From Amycolatopsis balhimycina FH 1894 (lineage in GTDB: Bacteria > Actinomycetota > Actinomycetes > Mycobacteriales > Pseudonocardiaceae), in NCBI RefSeq assembly GCF_000384295.1, contig NZ_KB913037.1, positions 7,379,533 through 7,443,532 on the forward strand: a stretch of DNA of 64,000 nt, written 5' to 3'. Below the pieces are notes generated by a model, which made no database searches, was not told the DNA's origin, and was given only the letters and a program-made list of their open reading frames with translations. Shown one piece after another: positions 1 through 9,526 of the stretch; the stretch's first letter is position 1; the number at the start of each line of letters is the position of its first letter. Both the position numbers and the translations under genes were made by a program.

Positions 1-755
1 TGGTCCGCCGCCGCGACGCCGCCGAGCCGGTGCACATGATCCGGCTCCAGTCGATCGTGCACCCGGAGCACCGGGACGACGCCGTCGGCACTCACCTCGT
101 CGAGTGGTTCGCGCGCACGAGCCGCGAGGTCCACGAGCGCACCTTCCCGGGCGCGCCGCTCGAACTGCACCACGGCCTCCACCAGAACGAGCGCTGGATC
201 GCCGGCGTCCTCGGCGGCGCGGGCTACACGCACGACCGGACGATGGTGACCATGCGCGTCGGCCTCGCCGACCTGCCGCCGCAGCCCCCGCTGCCGGACG
301 GCTTCGAAGCGGTGCCCTTCGACTTCAAGTACGACCTCGCGGTGCTCGACGCCCGCAACGACACCTTCGCCGGCCACTGGGGCAGCACGATCTACCAGCC
401 CGGCGCCTGGCGCCACCTGGTCACCGGCTCGAAGGACTTCCGGCCGGACGTGTCGTTCCTCGTCCTCGACGGCGACAAAGTCCTCGCGTTCGTGCTGAGC
501 CACTTCTACGAGTCCGAAGCCGAGGCGACGGGCATCCGCGAGCACTACGCCAGCTGGGTGGGAACGCGGGAGGCGCTGCGCGGCCGCGGCGTCGCGTCGG
601 GGCTGCTGGGGCACACGCTCCGGGCGGCGAAGGACGCCGGATTCGACCGGTCGGCCCTCAACGTCGACGTCGACAATGCGCACCGGGCCCTGGGTGTTTA
701 CGAACGGTGCGGTTATCGCGTCGACGACGAATGGCACGTGTACGTGCTGTCCTGA
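1..755 (+). CDS. GNAT family N-acetyltransferase, 5' end outside window
   Basis: The frame is open from the left edge, so the gene starts upstream and the GTG at 30 is probably internal. The first visible residues read like the second half of one GNAT domain (VHPEHRDDAVGTHLVEW, the acetyl-CoA loop region). A second GNAT domain follows, with a GRGVASGLLGHTLRAAKDAG acetyl-CoA-binding segment near residues 185-205 and the NVDVDNAHRALGVYERCGY ending typical of the family. This fits the two-domain mycothiol-synthase-like GNAT layout seen in actinobacteria. It would transfer an acetyl group from acetyl-CoA to an unknown small amine; the substrate cannot be read from sequence. Fold confidence is high, function low. 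Confidence 0.85.
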   Translation, partial: VRRRDAAEPVHMIRLQSIVHPEHRDDAVGTHLVEWFARTSREVHERTFPGAPLELHHGLHQNERWIAGVLGGAGYTHDRTMVTMRVGLADLPPQPPLPDGFEAVPFDFKYDLAVLDARNDTFAGHWGSTIYQPGAWRHLVTGSKDFRPDVSFLVLDGDKVLAFVLSHFYESEAEATGIREHYASWVGTREALRGRGVASGLLGHTLRAAKDAGFDRSALNVDVDNAHRALGVYERCGYRVDDEWHVYVLS

Positions 756-810
756 AATTGGGACGCCCCACCGCCGATCGGGGAATGGACGGCCTTCGTA
801 CCATCACGTC

Positions 811-1644
811 ATGAAGCCGACTTCCGCTTCCCCCGGTTCGCGAGCACTGGCCGCTTCGTTGCGCGAAGTGCGTGTGGCGAGAGGTGAAGGACTTCGCGAA
901 CTCGCCCGGATGGTGCGCATTCTGCCGCAGTTGTTGTCGGCGTGGGAAAAGGGACAACGGGTTCCCGGCCCGGAAGACGTGGCCCGGCTGCTCGGCGCGC
1001 TGCGGGTCGACGACGCGACCTACGACCGCATGATGCGCCTGGCCAGGCACGCCAGGGACGACAACTGGCTGGACTCGAACCCGTCGGATCTGCCGCCCGC
1101 GCTGAGCGGCATCGTCGAGTACGAGCGCACCGCCACCCGCATCACGATGTGGTCGCTCGCGATTCTGCCGGGAATCCTGCAGACGCCGGACTATGCCCGC
1201 GACGTGCTGAGCAATGTCGAAATCGGCCTGGAGCAGGCGGATGCCATGTTGGTGGCGCGATTGGACCGCCAGCGGATCCTGGTGAAGCCCGAGCCGGTCC
1301 GGCTGACCGCATTCCTCGGCGAAATGGCGATCCGTGAGCAGATCGGCAGCGTCGACATCATGTCCGACCAGATCGACCATCTGATCGAGATGGCCGGGCT
1401 GCGCAATGTCTCGTTGCGAATAGTGCCGCGGAACATTGGCTATCACCCCGGGCTTGTCGGCCCTTTCGTGGTCTACGAGTTCGGCACTCTACCGGCCATC
1501 GTGCACTTGGAAAGCTCCCATGCCACCGCGTTCCTCAACGACGCGGATGTTGTCCGCGGCTACCGGCGTCAGGCTCAGGTCTTGGCCGGCAAAGCGTTGA
1601 GTGAAGACGACACCCGGGCCCTGCTTCGGGAGGTCGCGCGATAG
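811..1644 (+). CDS. XRE-family regulator with DUF5753 domain
   Basis: A 277-residue cytoplasmic regulator of the type found in dozens of copies in Pseudonocardiales and Streptomyces. An N-terminal lambda-repressor-type helix-turn-helix covers about residues 10-70 (LREVRVARGEGLRELARMV, then LLSAWEKGQRVPGPEDVARL). A DUF5753 domain fills the rest, with the characteristic SLAILPGILQTPDYAR segment near residue 115. The ATG at 811 was chosen because the helix-turn-helix starts shortly after it; the frame is open further upstream but carries no domain there. Genes of this family are often paired with a small DUF397 protein; none follows here, so it appears to be solitary. Its target is unknown. Confidence 0.88.
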   Translation: MKPTSASPGSRALAASLREVRVARGEGLRELARMVRILPQLLSAWEKGQRVPGPEDVARLLGALRVDDATYDRMMRLARHARDDNWLDSNPSDLPPALSGIVEYERTATRITMWSLAILPGILQTPDYARDVLSNVEIGLEQADAMLVARLDRQRILVKPEPVRLTAFLGEMAIREQIGSVDIMSDQIDHLIEMAGLRNVSLRIVPRNIGYHPGLVGPFVVYEFGTLPAIVHLESSHATAFLNDADVVRGYRRQAQVLAGKALSEDDTRALLREVAR

Positions 1645-1778
1645 CCCGGGAGGCCTCGGCGTAAGGGACACGGTCCGGCGCAAGCCGAGCGACAGCGGCC
1701 AGCCGGAGTGTGCCGAGGTGAAGCTTGATCGAGCCGCCGGGATCCGGGACACCCGGGCCCGGAGCGCGGCCGCCGCCG

Positions 1779-2681
1779 TCAGTTCACCACGAGGTTGAGC
1801 AGCTCCTCACCCTTCGCGTACCTCCGCAGCTGCTCCGTCGCGAGTTTCTTCGCGCGCGGGTAGAACGACGCCGACCCGCCCGCGATGTGCGGGGTGATGA
1901 TCACGCCCGGGACTGTCCACAGTGGATGGTTGGCGGGCAGGGGTTCCGGGTCCATCACGTCGAGACCCGCGCGCAGCCGTCCGGTGCGGGTCTCGGCGAC
2001 GAGAGCGTCCGTGTCGATCGCCGTGCCGCGGCCGACGTTGACCACCAGGGCGTCGTCGGGGAGGGCGGCCAGCTCGGCCGGGCCGATCAGCCCTCGGGTC
2101 GCGGGGTTGTCCGGCAGGATCAGCACCAGGATGTCGGCTTCGGGCAGCAGCTCGCGCAGCTCGGCGACGCCGTGGACGTCCTCCTCCGGGCGGGGACGGC
2201 TCGCCACCCTCGTGACCAGCGCTTCCGCGGCGACGAGCTGGCGTTCGATCGCCTGCCCGATCGAGCCGTACCCGACCAGGAGCACCCGGCTGTCGGCGAG
2301 CGACCGCGTGTGCTCGCGCGCCCATTCACCCCTCGACTGCTGCGCGAACCAGCGGGGCAGGTCCCGCTGCGACGCGTGGATCAGCGCGAGGGCGTGCTCG
2401 GCGACGCTCAGGTCGTGCAACCCGCGCCCGTTCGCCAGCCGCACGCCCGCCGGCAGCAGCGGCACGAGGGCCTCGACCCCGGCGGACAGCGACTGCACCG
2501 CCCGCAGCGACGGCAGCTGGTCGATCAGCTTCGGCGGTTCCGGCCCTCGGTCGTACGGCAGCACGTAGAACTCGACTCCGCCGAGGCCGGCCGGCGGGGG
2601 CTTGACGCCGTCGTAGTAGGCGGCCTCCAGCCCCTCCGGCACGTCGATGTCGGTCCACGGCAGCAGTACGCGAGCGCTCAT
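1779..2681 (-). CDS. D-isomer-specific 2-hydroxyacid dehydrogenase
   Basis: A 300-residue NAD(P)-dependent oxidoreductase of the D-2-hydroxyacid dehydrogenase family, acting on 2-hydroxy or 2-keto acids in the cytoplasm. The Rossmann glycine motif VGYGSIGQAIERQL is near residue 137. The catalytic arginine lies in NVGRGTAID, the glutamate in LDVMDPEPLP, and the catalytic histidine in ITPHIAGGS near residue 270. The overall pattern is closest to glyoxylate/hydroxypyruvate-reductase-like or phosphoglycerate-dehydrogenase-like members without an ACT domain. It is transcribed alone, convergent with the upstream regulator. The exact substrate is not determinable. Confidence 0.88.
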   Translation of the reverse strand: MSARVLLPWTDIDVPEGLEAAYYDGVKPPPAGLGGVEFYVLPYDRGPEPPKLIDQLPSLRAVQSLSAGVEALVPLLPAGVRLANGRGLHDLSVAEHALALIHASQRDLPRWFAQQSRGEWAREHTRSLADSRVLLVGYGSIGQAIERQLVAAEALVTRVASRPRPEEDVHGVAELRELLPEADILVLILPDNPATRGLIGPAELAALPDDALVVNVGRGTAIDTDALVAETRTGRLRAGLDVMDPEPLPANHPLWTVPGVIITPHIAGGSASFYPRAKKLATEQLRRYAKGEELLNLVVN

Positions 2682-2767
2682 GCCGCCTTTCTACCCGCGT
2701 AGCAGCCCGGCAGGTCGACGACCAGGTGCGTCGAGCCTTGGTGGCGGTCAGGCAATGGTCCGGGTGC

Positions 2768-3118
2768 TCAGCCCTCCCGCGCCGACACGCAGAACTCGTT
2801 CCCCTCCGGATCGGTCAGCACCGTCCACGCCAGCCCCGGCACCTGGTGCTCGGCCACCTCCTTGGCCCCCAGTCCGACCAGCCGTTTCACCTCCGCCCCG
2901 CGATCGTCGCCGCCGAAGTCGACGTGGACGCGGTTCTTGCCCGCCCGGGGCTCCGGGACGCGCTGCAGCCCCAGCGGGAGCCCGCCCTCCGGAGCCGCGA
3001 GCATCACGAACTCGCCGTAGTCGTTCGCCACCTTCGTGCCCAGCGCTGCTGTCCAGAACTCCGCCAGCCCCTGCGGGTCGGCGCAGTCGATCGTGATCAT
3101 GCCCATGCGGATCGCCAT
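2768..3118 (-). CDS. VOC/glyoxalase-superfamily protein
   Basis: A 116-residue single-module vicinal oxygen chelate protein. It opens with ITIDCADPQGLAEFWTAAL, the usual first strand and helix, and ends with VLTDPEGNEFCVSAREG, the usual last strand with a terminal metal-ligand-type Glu or neighbour. The ATG at 3118 was chosen because a G-rich stretch (gggggc) precedes it and most relatives start with MAIR; an in-frame start ten codons upstream is less likely. The family includes glyoxalases, dioxygenases and drug-binding proteins, and this subclass has no assigned reaction. Confidence 0.82.
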   Translation of the reverse strand: MAIRMGMITIDCADPQGLAEFWTAALGTKVANDYGEFVMLAAPEGGLPLGLQRVPEPRAGKNRVHVDFGGDDRGAEVKRLVGLGAKEVAEHQVPGLAWTVLTDPEGNEFCVSAREG

Positions 3119-3241
3119 GCCCCCGAAGCTAGCGGGCACCACCGACAAAAACGGGCCACGAATAACCCGTTGGAGTCACGGCGCGGCGATTGACTACCCT
3201 GAGCGGGACTTTCACACCCGCCCGGCGCAGGGAGCCCCGCA

Positions 3242-4990
3242 GTGATCACCAGGACTTCGTCGTTGTTCCTTCGCACGTTGCGCGAGGACCCGGCGGACGC
3301 CGAGGTACCGAGCCACCGGCTCCTGGTACGCGCCGGCTATGTCCGCCGGGTCGCCCCGGGCGGGTACTCGTGGCTGCCGCTGGGCCTGCGGGTCCTGCGC
3401 CGCATCGAGGCCGTCGTGCGCGAGGAGATGAACGCCATCGGCGCGCAGGAGATCCAGTTCCCCGCGCTGCTGCCGAGGGAGCCCTACGAGGCCACCGGCC
3501 GCTGGACGGAGTACGGCGACGGCCTCTTCCGCCTGAAGGACCGCAAGGGCGCCGACTACCTCCTCGGCCCGACGCACGAGGAGCTGTTCGCGCTCACCGT
3601 GAAGGGCGAGTACAACTCCTACCGCGACTACCCGGTCACGCTGTACCAGATCCAGACGAAGTACCGCGACGAGGCGCGCCCCCGCGCCGGCATCCTGCGC
3701 GGCCGCGAGTTCGTCATGAAGGACTCCTACTCCTTCGACCTCGACGACGACGGCCTGGCGCGCTCCTACCAGGCCCACCGCGACGCCTACGTGAAGCTGT
3801 TCGACCGGCTCGGCCTCGAATACGTCGTCGTGAAGGCGACGTCGGGCGCCATGGGCGGCTCGGCGTCCGAAGAGTTCCTCGCGGTCGCCGAGACGGGTGA
3901 GGACACCTACGTCCGCAGCACCGAGTCGGGCTACGCGGCGAACGTCGAAGCCGTCGTCACGCCCGCGCCGGCCGCGCAGCCCGTCGAGGGCCGCCCCGAC
4001 GCGCAGGTACACCACACGCCGAACACGCCGACCATCGAAACCCTGGTCAACTTCCTCAACACCGCCGGCCTGGGCCGCACGTTCACGGCGGCGGACACGC
4101 TGAAGAACGTCATGCTCAAGACGCGTCAGCCGGGCGCGAAGGAGTGGGACCTGGTCTGCGTCGCGGTCCCGGGTGACCGCGAAGTGGACATGAAGCGCCT
4201 CGAAGCGTCCCTGGAGCCCGCCGAGGTCGCGCTGCTCGACGAGGCCGACTTCGCGAAGAACCCGTTCCTGGTCAAGGGCTACATCGGCCCGAAGGCGCTG
4301 CAGGACAACGGCGTGCGCTACCTCGCCGACCCCCGGATCGCCCCCGGCACCGCCTGGGTCACCGGCGCCGACAAGGTCGACCACCACGTCGTCGACCTCC
4401 TCGCCGGCCGCGACTTCATCCCGGACGGCACCATCGAGGCCGCCGAGGTCCGCGAGGGCGACGCGTCGCCGGACGGGCACGGCACCCTCGTCGCCGCGCG
4501 CGGCATCGAGATCGGGCACATCTTCCAGCTCGGCCGCAAGTACACCGACGCGTTCGAGGTCGACGCGCTCGGCCCCGACTCGAAGCCGATCAGGATCACG
4601 ATGGGCTCCTACGGCGTCGGCGTCTCGCGGCTGGTCGGCGTGCTCGCCGAGCAGAACCACGACGACCTGGGGCTGATCTGGCCGCGCGTCGTTTCGCCGT
4701 TCGACGTGCACATCGTCATCGCGGGCAAGGACGAGGCGGTCGCGGCCGGCGCCGAGAAGATCGCCGCCGACCTGGACGCGGCGGGCATCGAGGTCATCCT
4801 CGACGACCGCAAGGCGTCGCCCGGCGTCAAGTTCGCCGACGCCGAGCTGGTCGGCGTCCCGACCATCCTGGTGGTCGGGCGCGGCCTGGCCAACGGCGTC
4901 GTCGAGGTCAAGGACCGGCGAACCGGCGAGCGCGAGGAGATCGCGGTCGACGCCATCGTCGAGCACCTGGTCAAGCTCGTCCGGTCCTGA
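3242..4990 (+). CDS. proS: Prolyl-tRNA synthetase
   Basis: A 582-residue class II aminoacyl-tRNA synthetase that charges tRNA-Pro. It starts with the standard bacterial sequence [20 protein letters not shown] from a GTG codon. Class II motif 2 is visible around [19 protein letters not shown] (near residue 140) and motif 3 around [13 protein letters not shown] (near residue 453). The central region, about residues 220-400, is the YbaK-like editing insertion that removes misacylated alanine, which marks the bacterial-type enzyme. The C-terminal anticodon-binding domain starts near residue 475 ([12 protein letters not shown]). Length matches the family. It overlaps the next gene by one base, so the two are probably co-translated. 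Confidence 0.97.
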   Translation: MITRTSSLFLRTLREDPADAEVPSHRLLVRAGYVRRVAPGGYSWLPLGLRVLRRIEAVVREEMNAIGAQEIQFPALLPREPYEATGRWTEYGDGLFRLKDRKGADYLLGPTHEELFALTVKGEYNSYRDYPVTLYQIQTKYRDEARPRAGILRGREFVMKDSYSFDLDDDGLARSYQAHRDAYVKLFDRLGLEYVVVKATSGAMGGSASEEFLAVAETGEDTYVRSTESGYAANVEAVVTPAPAAQPVEGRPDAQVHHTPNTPTIETLVNFLNTAGLGRTFTAADTLKNVMLKTRQPGAKEWDLVCVAVPGDREVDMKRLEASLEPAEVALLDEADFAKNPFLVKGYIGPKALQDNGVRYLADPRIAPGTAWVTGADKVDHHVVDLLAGRDFIPDGTIEAAEVREGDASPDGHGTLVAARGIEIGHIFQLGRKYTDAFEVDALGPDSKPIRITMGSYGVGVSRLVGVLAEQNHDDLGLIWPRVVSPFDVHIVIAGKDEAVAAGAEKIAADLDAAGIEVILDDRKASPGVKFADAELVGVPTILVVGRGLANGVVEVKDRRTGEREEIAVDAIVEHLVKLVRS

Positions 4991-5856
4991 TGGGCCGGTT
5001 CTCCCGGCGCCGCGAAGACGCAAAGCCGGGGTACGAGGACAACGCGGCGCTTCGCGGGTTCGGCGGTTACGAACCCGCGGACGCGCCGCGCGCCCGGCCG
5101 AAGCGGATCAGCCCGAGACCGAAGCCGCTGAAGTGGCGGCGGGCGCCGTGGTTCGGGCTGGCATTCATCGCCCTGGTCGCCGGTGTGCTCAACGCGCTGG
5201 GCGTCGGCAGGCCGCACCCGGCGTCCTCTTCGCCGCCGCCTTCGACGCCGGTGGTGACGCCTTCGCCGCGGGTGACGGTCCCTCCCGCGGTCGCGGGCTG
5301 GCAGTCCGTGGCGGGTCGCGACGGCGCGTACGCCTACGACGTCCCGCCGAACTGGGCACCGGCCCCGGGCACGCAGCACGGCTGGGACGAGCACGGGATC
5401 AGGCTGATCACGAGCGCGTTCCTGGGCAGGAATTTCTGCAGCACCAAGGACCTCGGCGGCGCGGGCGTCACGACGGAGCCCTTGGCCGACCCGGACGCGG
5501 CGGCGCGCAAGGCCGCGACGGATGTGGCGGCGGGCGCGTATGGCGGGACACCGCAGGTGGGCCCGGGTACGGACGCGCAGGTCACGAAGGCCGACGGCAC
5601 CGCGACCCCCGCCAGGGTCGTGGTCGCCGAGGTGACACCGGCGGAGACGGGGGAGTGCGTGGCCCGGCACGCGCTGGTGGCGGCGATGGCTTTCGGTGGT
5701 GATTCGGGTACGTCCGGCGTGGTGGTGGCGTACGCGGACAGCGACCGCGGCGGGCCTTCGGTGCGGGACGACCTGGTGCGGATCGTGCGGAGCTACCGGT
5801 TCGTCCCGGCGAAGGACCGCAGCACGACCACTCCGCCGCCGACGACCTACCGCTGA
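4990..5856 (+). CDS. Membrane-anchored protein of unknown function downstream of proS
   Basis: A 288-residue protein not assigned to a named family. The first 50 residues are cytoplasmic, basic and proline-rich; one membrane segment follows (WFGLAFIALVAGVLNALGVG, about residues 53-72). A Pro/Ser/Thr linker and a roughly 190-residue domain, probably outside the cell, come next. The outer domain contains two cysteines (NFCSTKD and GECVARH) that could form a disulfide. Its ATG overlaps the proS stop codon by one base (TGATG), so expression is likely coupled to proS, although that neighbour is not informative about function. Confidence 0.75.
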   Translation: MGRFSRRREDAKPGYEDNAALRGFGGYEPADAPRARPKRISPRPKPLKWRRAPWFGLAFIALVAGVLNALGVGRPHPASSSPPPSTPVVTPSPRVTVPPAVAGWQSVAGRDGAYAYDVPPNWAPAPGTQHGWDEHGIRLITSAFLGRNFCSTKDLGGAGVTTEPLADPDAAARKAATDVAAGAYGGTPQVGPGTDAQVTKADGTATPARVVVAEVTPAETGECVARHALVAAMAFGGDSGTSGVVVAYADSDRGGPSVRDDLVRIVRSYRFVPAKDRSTTTPPPTTYR

Positions 5857-5884
5857 CCGCCGGACTTCGGCAGGCTGTGACCCC

Positions 5885-6589
5885 ATGAGCGGGGATGCGG
5901 ACAGACGGCTCGGGCGGATCCGGATCGGAGCGTTCGGGGTGCTGGCCGTCGCGGGGTTCGTGCTCCTGTTCGGACCTTTGCTGGCACGGCTGTGGATCTG
6001 GCTCGTCCAGCCGCGGGATCCCAACTGGTGGGGTGCCTCCGGCCAGTGGGTCGGGGGCATCGGCACGATCGGCGCCGTCGTCGTCGCCCTGTGGATCGCC
6101 ATCCGGGACGGGCGGGTCGCGCGGGCGGACCGGACGAAACGCGAACAGCGCGAGCGGCAGGAACAGGCCGCGAAGGTCACCGCCTGGATCGAGAACGCCG
6201 AACCCAATACCTACCTTCCCGATGGGTCGGAAGTCGACGTGTTCATGATCGTTTCCAATTCGAATTCGGAAGCGATCAACCATGTCGTGGTGTCGTTCGA
6301 CATCATCAAGGGCTTGCCGATGCACGGCTCGTACATACACCGACACGAAGACATTGAGCCGGACGAGTTCCTGTACGCCACGCTTCCGCCAGGCAAGTGG
6401 CGGATGCCGGTTCGCCCAGGCTGGCGTGGGATGAGTGCATTTCCGGGAGTCATGCTTGCCTTCACCGACTCTCGGAACTGCCACTGGCTTCGGTTGGCGG
6501 ACGGCACCCTCATCGAGAAAGAAGCGAACGTTATCAAGCGTCGAAAGATCTGGTTCCCCCAGTCGATCAGCGTGCCCGAGAGCTACTGA
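5885..6589 (+). CDS. Membrane protein of unknown function
   Basis: A 234-residue protein with two N-terminal membrane segments, about residues 11-35 (RIRIGAFGVLAVAGFVLLFG) and 52-70 (IGTIGAVVVALWIAI). A charged coiled stretch rich in Arg, Glu and Gln follows (VARADRTKREQRERQEQAAK), then a soluble beta-rich C-terminal region. The layout resembles small actinobacterial proteins with a two-helix anchor and a cytoplasmic tail, but no family is recognised. The gene ends in a 23-base convergent overlap with the DUF2156 gene on the other strand. Codon use turns less GC-rich in the second half (about 6200-6500) than in its neighbours. Confidence 0.7.
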   Translation: MSGDADRRLGRIRIGAFGVLAVAGFVLLFGPLLARLWIWLVQPRDPNWWGASGQWVGGIGTIGAVVVALWIAIRDGRVARADRTKREQRERQEQAAKVTAWIENAEPNTYLPDGSEVDVFMIVSNSNSEAINHVVVSFDIIKGLPMHGSYIHRHEDIEPDEFLYATLPPGKWRMPVRPGWRGMSAFPGVMLAFTDSRNCHWLRLADGTLIEKEANVIKRRKIWFPQSISVPESY

Positions 6590-8693
6590 CCAGCTTCGCC
6601 AGCTGCCGCAGCCGGACGTCGGGCAGGTACGCCCGGCTCAGCGCCAGCCCGATGCGCGGAAGGTCGGCTTCGTCGCGGAAAGCCAGGTACAGCGGGACGT
6701 GCCGCGGCTGGAACTTCGCCTTGAACGCGTGCAGCGACCGGAAACCGTAGTACGGCTCCATGACCCGGCCCAGCGACTCCAGCACCCGGTCCACCGAACG
6801 CGCCGGGGCATCGGAGTCGCTGCGCGCCAGCGGGGCGCCCGACAGCGACACGAACCGCGCGCCCTCCTCGCGGAACGCCAGGCACGCCGACGCGATCAGG
6901 AACTCCATCACCGGGCGGAAACCGTGCGCGCTGCGGCGCATGACGTCCAGTGTCCAGCCGCCGACCTTGCCCGCGCCCGTGTACACCGGCAGCCACGACG
7001 TCACGCCGTGGACCGTGCCCTCCGCGTCGACCGCCAGGCCGACCCGGGTGGCCGGGTCCATCGCCTCGTCGAGACCGCCGAGGGTGAACCCCATCTCCGG
7101 CATCGCCTTGCCGGACATCCACTCCTCCGACAGCGCCCGGACCTGGGCGAGGATGGGTTCCGGCTGGTCGGCCAAGCGAACCAGCCGGAAGTCGATCTCC
7201 TGTTTGGCGGCCTTGTTCAGCGCCGACCGGACGTCCTGCCACGCCTTGCCGCGGAACTCCAGGCCGTCGAGGTCGAGCACGTTGTCCTCGGCCACCTGGA
7301 CGTGCTGCCAGCCCAGCTCGCCTGTCGCCGCGACGGTGGCCTCGGTCGCCGAGAACACGCACGGCACCAGGCCGGAGTTCTCGCACATCACGGTGAATTC
7401 GGTGACGGTGGCAGCCGCCGTGCCGTCCGGCGCGATCGGGTCGCCGAGGGCGACCGCGACCCCCGCGTGCCGCCGGTAGGCGAGGTACGAACGGCCGTCT
7501 TCGCGGACGAAGTAGGTGTTGCGCGGCCAGGTCGTCATCCACGACAGCGTGCTGCCGCCGTGGCGGTCCAGCAAGGTGCGGGCCAGCGCCGGCCCCGGAC
7601 CCTGCGCGTGGCGCCGCAGCCGGCGTCGCGACGGCACGCGGAAGGCGTGCCGCGCGGCGATCAGGACGACCAGCTCGACCGTCCACAGGAGATTGTCCAC
7701 GAAGAACAGCGGAAGGCCCGCGGTGTCGTAGTCTCCGCCGAACACGTCGGCCAGCCCGATGACCGTGGCGACGGCGAGCCCTTGCAGCGTCACGAAAGCC
7801 GACAGCGCGACGGCCCAGCGCCACGCGACGCGGCCGCCCTTGCGCAGCCCGTTGAGCATCGGCACCACCAGCAGGACCAGGATCGCCAGCTCCGGCCCCG
7901 AGAGCGAAACGCCTTCGGTCGAGCCGAACGGGCCGTCGCCGGGCACCAGGTACATCACGATCTCGGCGATGGTGAGCAGCAGCAGGCCGGCGACGGTCAG
8001 CAGCCGCCACTCCCGCAGGTTCGGGCCCGCCGTGTCGGTCGCCCGCCGCGTCCCCACCAGACGCCGCCCGAGCGGGATCGCCAGCAGCAGCGCGAAGAAG
8101 TGCACGAGGTCGGCCAGGGTGCCGACGTAGACGATCGCGACTCCGGCGTACACGCACAGCCCGGCGCGCAGCCGCAGCGCCCACGGCGGCCGCAGCGTCG
8201 CGCTGGCGACCGCCACCGCGGCGAGCGCGCCGCCGGAGAACCCGACGTCGAGGCTGCCCGCGACCCGCTCGGCCCACAGCCAGCCGGAGTTGCGGCTCAG
8301 CGCGAGGAACTGGACCGCGACGAGCACCGAGGCGAACTGGCCGCCGATGGTCACCGCCATCGCGCGCCGCGTCCCCAGCTGCCACTCGGCGAAGCCGGCG
8401 CAGAGCGCGAAGCTGCCGACCATCGGGAGGTAGTACCACGGGATGACGGCGAAGAACGGCCCGGTGAGCATGGTCCACCACCGGCCCGCCTCCAGCGACG
8501 GCAGCCCGTAGGCGACGAACGGGTAAGCCGCCCGGTCTTCGGCCGCGTTCCAGAGCGCTCCACTCGCGACAGCCAGCACGAGCATGGCGAGCGTGACGCT
8601 GCTGGTGAACGGCAGCCGCTGCCTGAGCACCGCGACGGTGCCGCGGACGCGTCCCCCTGCGGCGGGCTCGACCGCCGGCGCTGTTTCGGTCAT
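6567..8693 (-). CDS. Rhomboid-like/DUF2156 membrane protein (phosphatidylglycerol lysyltransferase-like)
   Basis: A roughly 708-residue protein with a membrane N-terminal half and a soluble C-terminal half. The C-terminal ~300 residues match DUF2156, the catalytic GNAT-like domain of MprF and LysX, which transfers an aminoacyl group from aminoacyl-tRNA to phosphatidylglycerol (LSWMTTWPRNTYFVREDG near residue 410). The first ~210 residues look like a rhomboid fold: WWTMLTGPFF, an FAEWQLGTRRAM loop, then GFSGG with Ser153 and LVHFFALLLAIPLG with His198, in the order of the rhomboid Ser-His dyad. More membrane helices link the two parts. An in-frame start lies at 8729; 8693 (MTETAPAVEP) is preferred. 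Whether it modifies lipid or has another acyl acceptor is open. Confidence 0.8.
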   Translation of the reverse strand: MTETAPAVEPAAGGRVRGTVAVLRQRLPFTSSVTLAMLVLAVASGALWNAAEDRAAYPFVAYGLPSLEAGRWWTMLTGPFFAVIPWYYLPMVGSFALCAGFAEWQLGTRRAMAVTIGGQFASVLVAVQFLALSRNSGWLWAERVAGSLDVGFSGGALAAVAVASATLRPPWALRLRAGLCVYAGVAIVYVGTLADLVHFFALLLAIPLGRRLVGTRRATDTAGPNLREWRLLTVAGLLLLTIAEIVMYLVPGDGPFGSTEGVSLSGPELAILVLLVVPMLNGLRKGGRVAWRWAVALSAFVTLQGLAVATVIGLADVFGGDYDTAGLPLFFVDNLLWTVELVVLIAARHAFRVPSRRRLRRHAQGPGPALARTLLDRHGGSTLSWMTTWPRNTYFVREDGRSYLAYRRHAGVAVALGDPIAPDGTAAATVTEFTVMCENSGLVPCVFSATEATVAATGELGWQHVQVAEDNVLDLDGLEFRGKAWQDVRSALNKAAKQEIDFRLVRLADQPEPILAQVRALSEEWMSGKAMPEMGFTLGGLDEAMDPATRVGLAVDAEGTVHGVTSWLPVYTGAGKVGGWTLDVMRRSAHGFRPVMEFLIASACLAFREEGARFVSLSGAPLARSDSDAPARSVDRVLESLGRVMEPYYGFRSLHAFKAKFQPRHVPLYLAFRDEADLPRIGLALSRAYLPDVRLRQLAKLVSSSRAR

Positions 8694-8806
8694 GGGAAGA
8701 GTCTTGCGAGTTCCCGTCCGAGGCAACATCGGGCACCAGAACGAGATTTCCCCTAGGGGAATCGTCCTTTCGACTGAGGGTCATCCCCCTCCCAAGGAGG
8801 ATGTGC

Positions 8807-9502
8807 TCAGCCGAGGACGGCGGCCCGGACGGCGTCGGTGTCGGCCAGGTCCGGCAGCACGATGTGCGCCCCCGCCGCCCGCAGCTCGTCGGCGGAGAAG
8901 TGGCCGGTGGCCACCGCGACGGAGACCGCGCCGTTGTCCAGCGCCGCCTTGACGTCGTTCGGGGTGTCGCCGATGACGACCACCGCGGCGGCGTCGAACT
9001 CCGTGCCGTGCTTGGCCGACGCCAGCTCCACCGCGTGGGGGACCAGGTCCGGGCGGTGCACCGAGAGCGTGCCGTAGCCGCCGATCTCCAGGTCCAGGTA
9101 CTCGTGCAGGCCGAACGCCGCGAGCTTGTGCCGCGAGATCTCCGGGAGGTTGCCGGTGACGAGCGTCTGGACGACGCCGTCGTGCCCGGCGAACGCGGTC
9201 AGCGCTTCGGCCGCGCCCGGCAGCACGCGGGCCTCGGCCGGGAAGCGGTGTGCCGCCCGTTCCGACTCCGCCACCAGGGCTTTGAACAGCGCGTCGATCG
9301 TCTCCCGCGCGGCCTCCAGGCCGTTCGCGGTGAGCAGGTCGGTCGTCGTGGCCAGCTCCGTGCGGCCGCCGAAAACCGGGTGCACGCGCAGGGTTTCCCC
9401 GGTCGCGGCGGTGAACGCGGCCGAGTACCAGGCGGAGCCCAGTTCGGTGAAGTCCACCAGCGTGTGGTCGATGTCCCAGAGCACCAGGCGCGTCTTCGTC
9501 AC
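8807..9502 (-). CDS. HAD-superfamily hydrolase (phosphoglycolate-phosphatase-like)
   Basis: A 231-residue haloacid-dehalogenase-type phosphatase. Motif I is LVLWDIDHTLVDF near the N-terminus, with Asp nucleophile and the second Asp two positions on. Motif II is LVTGNLP (Thr), and motif IV is VVVIGDTPNDV with the magnesium-binding Asp residues. The helical cap between motifs I and II makes it a C1-cap member, similar to Gph. The GTG at 9502 was chosen because it lies directly before motif I; the open frame upstream consists only of TTG starts. It is transcribed divergently from the ABC-like gene at 9608. The physiological phosphoester is unknown. Confidence 0.85.
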   Translation of the reverse strand: MTKTRLVLWDIDHTLVDFTELGSAWYSAAFTAATGETLRVHPVFGGRTELATTTDLLTANGLEAARETIDALFKALVAESERAAHRFPAEARVLPGAAEALTAFAGHDGVVQTLVTGNLPEISRHKLAAFGLHEYLDLEIGGYGTLSVHRPDLVPHAVELASAKHGTEFDAAAVVVIGDTPNDVKAALDNGAVSVAVATGHFSADELRAAGAHIVLPDLADTDAVRAAVLG

Positions 9503-9526
9503 GGGATCGAGGTTACCGGGGGTCTT

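Noticed and set aside
3212..5023. Open frame of about 600 codons antisense to proS
   Set aside because: Same shadow effect; proS is certain on the plus strand.
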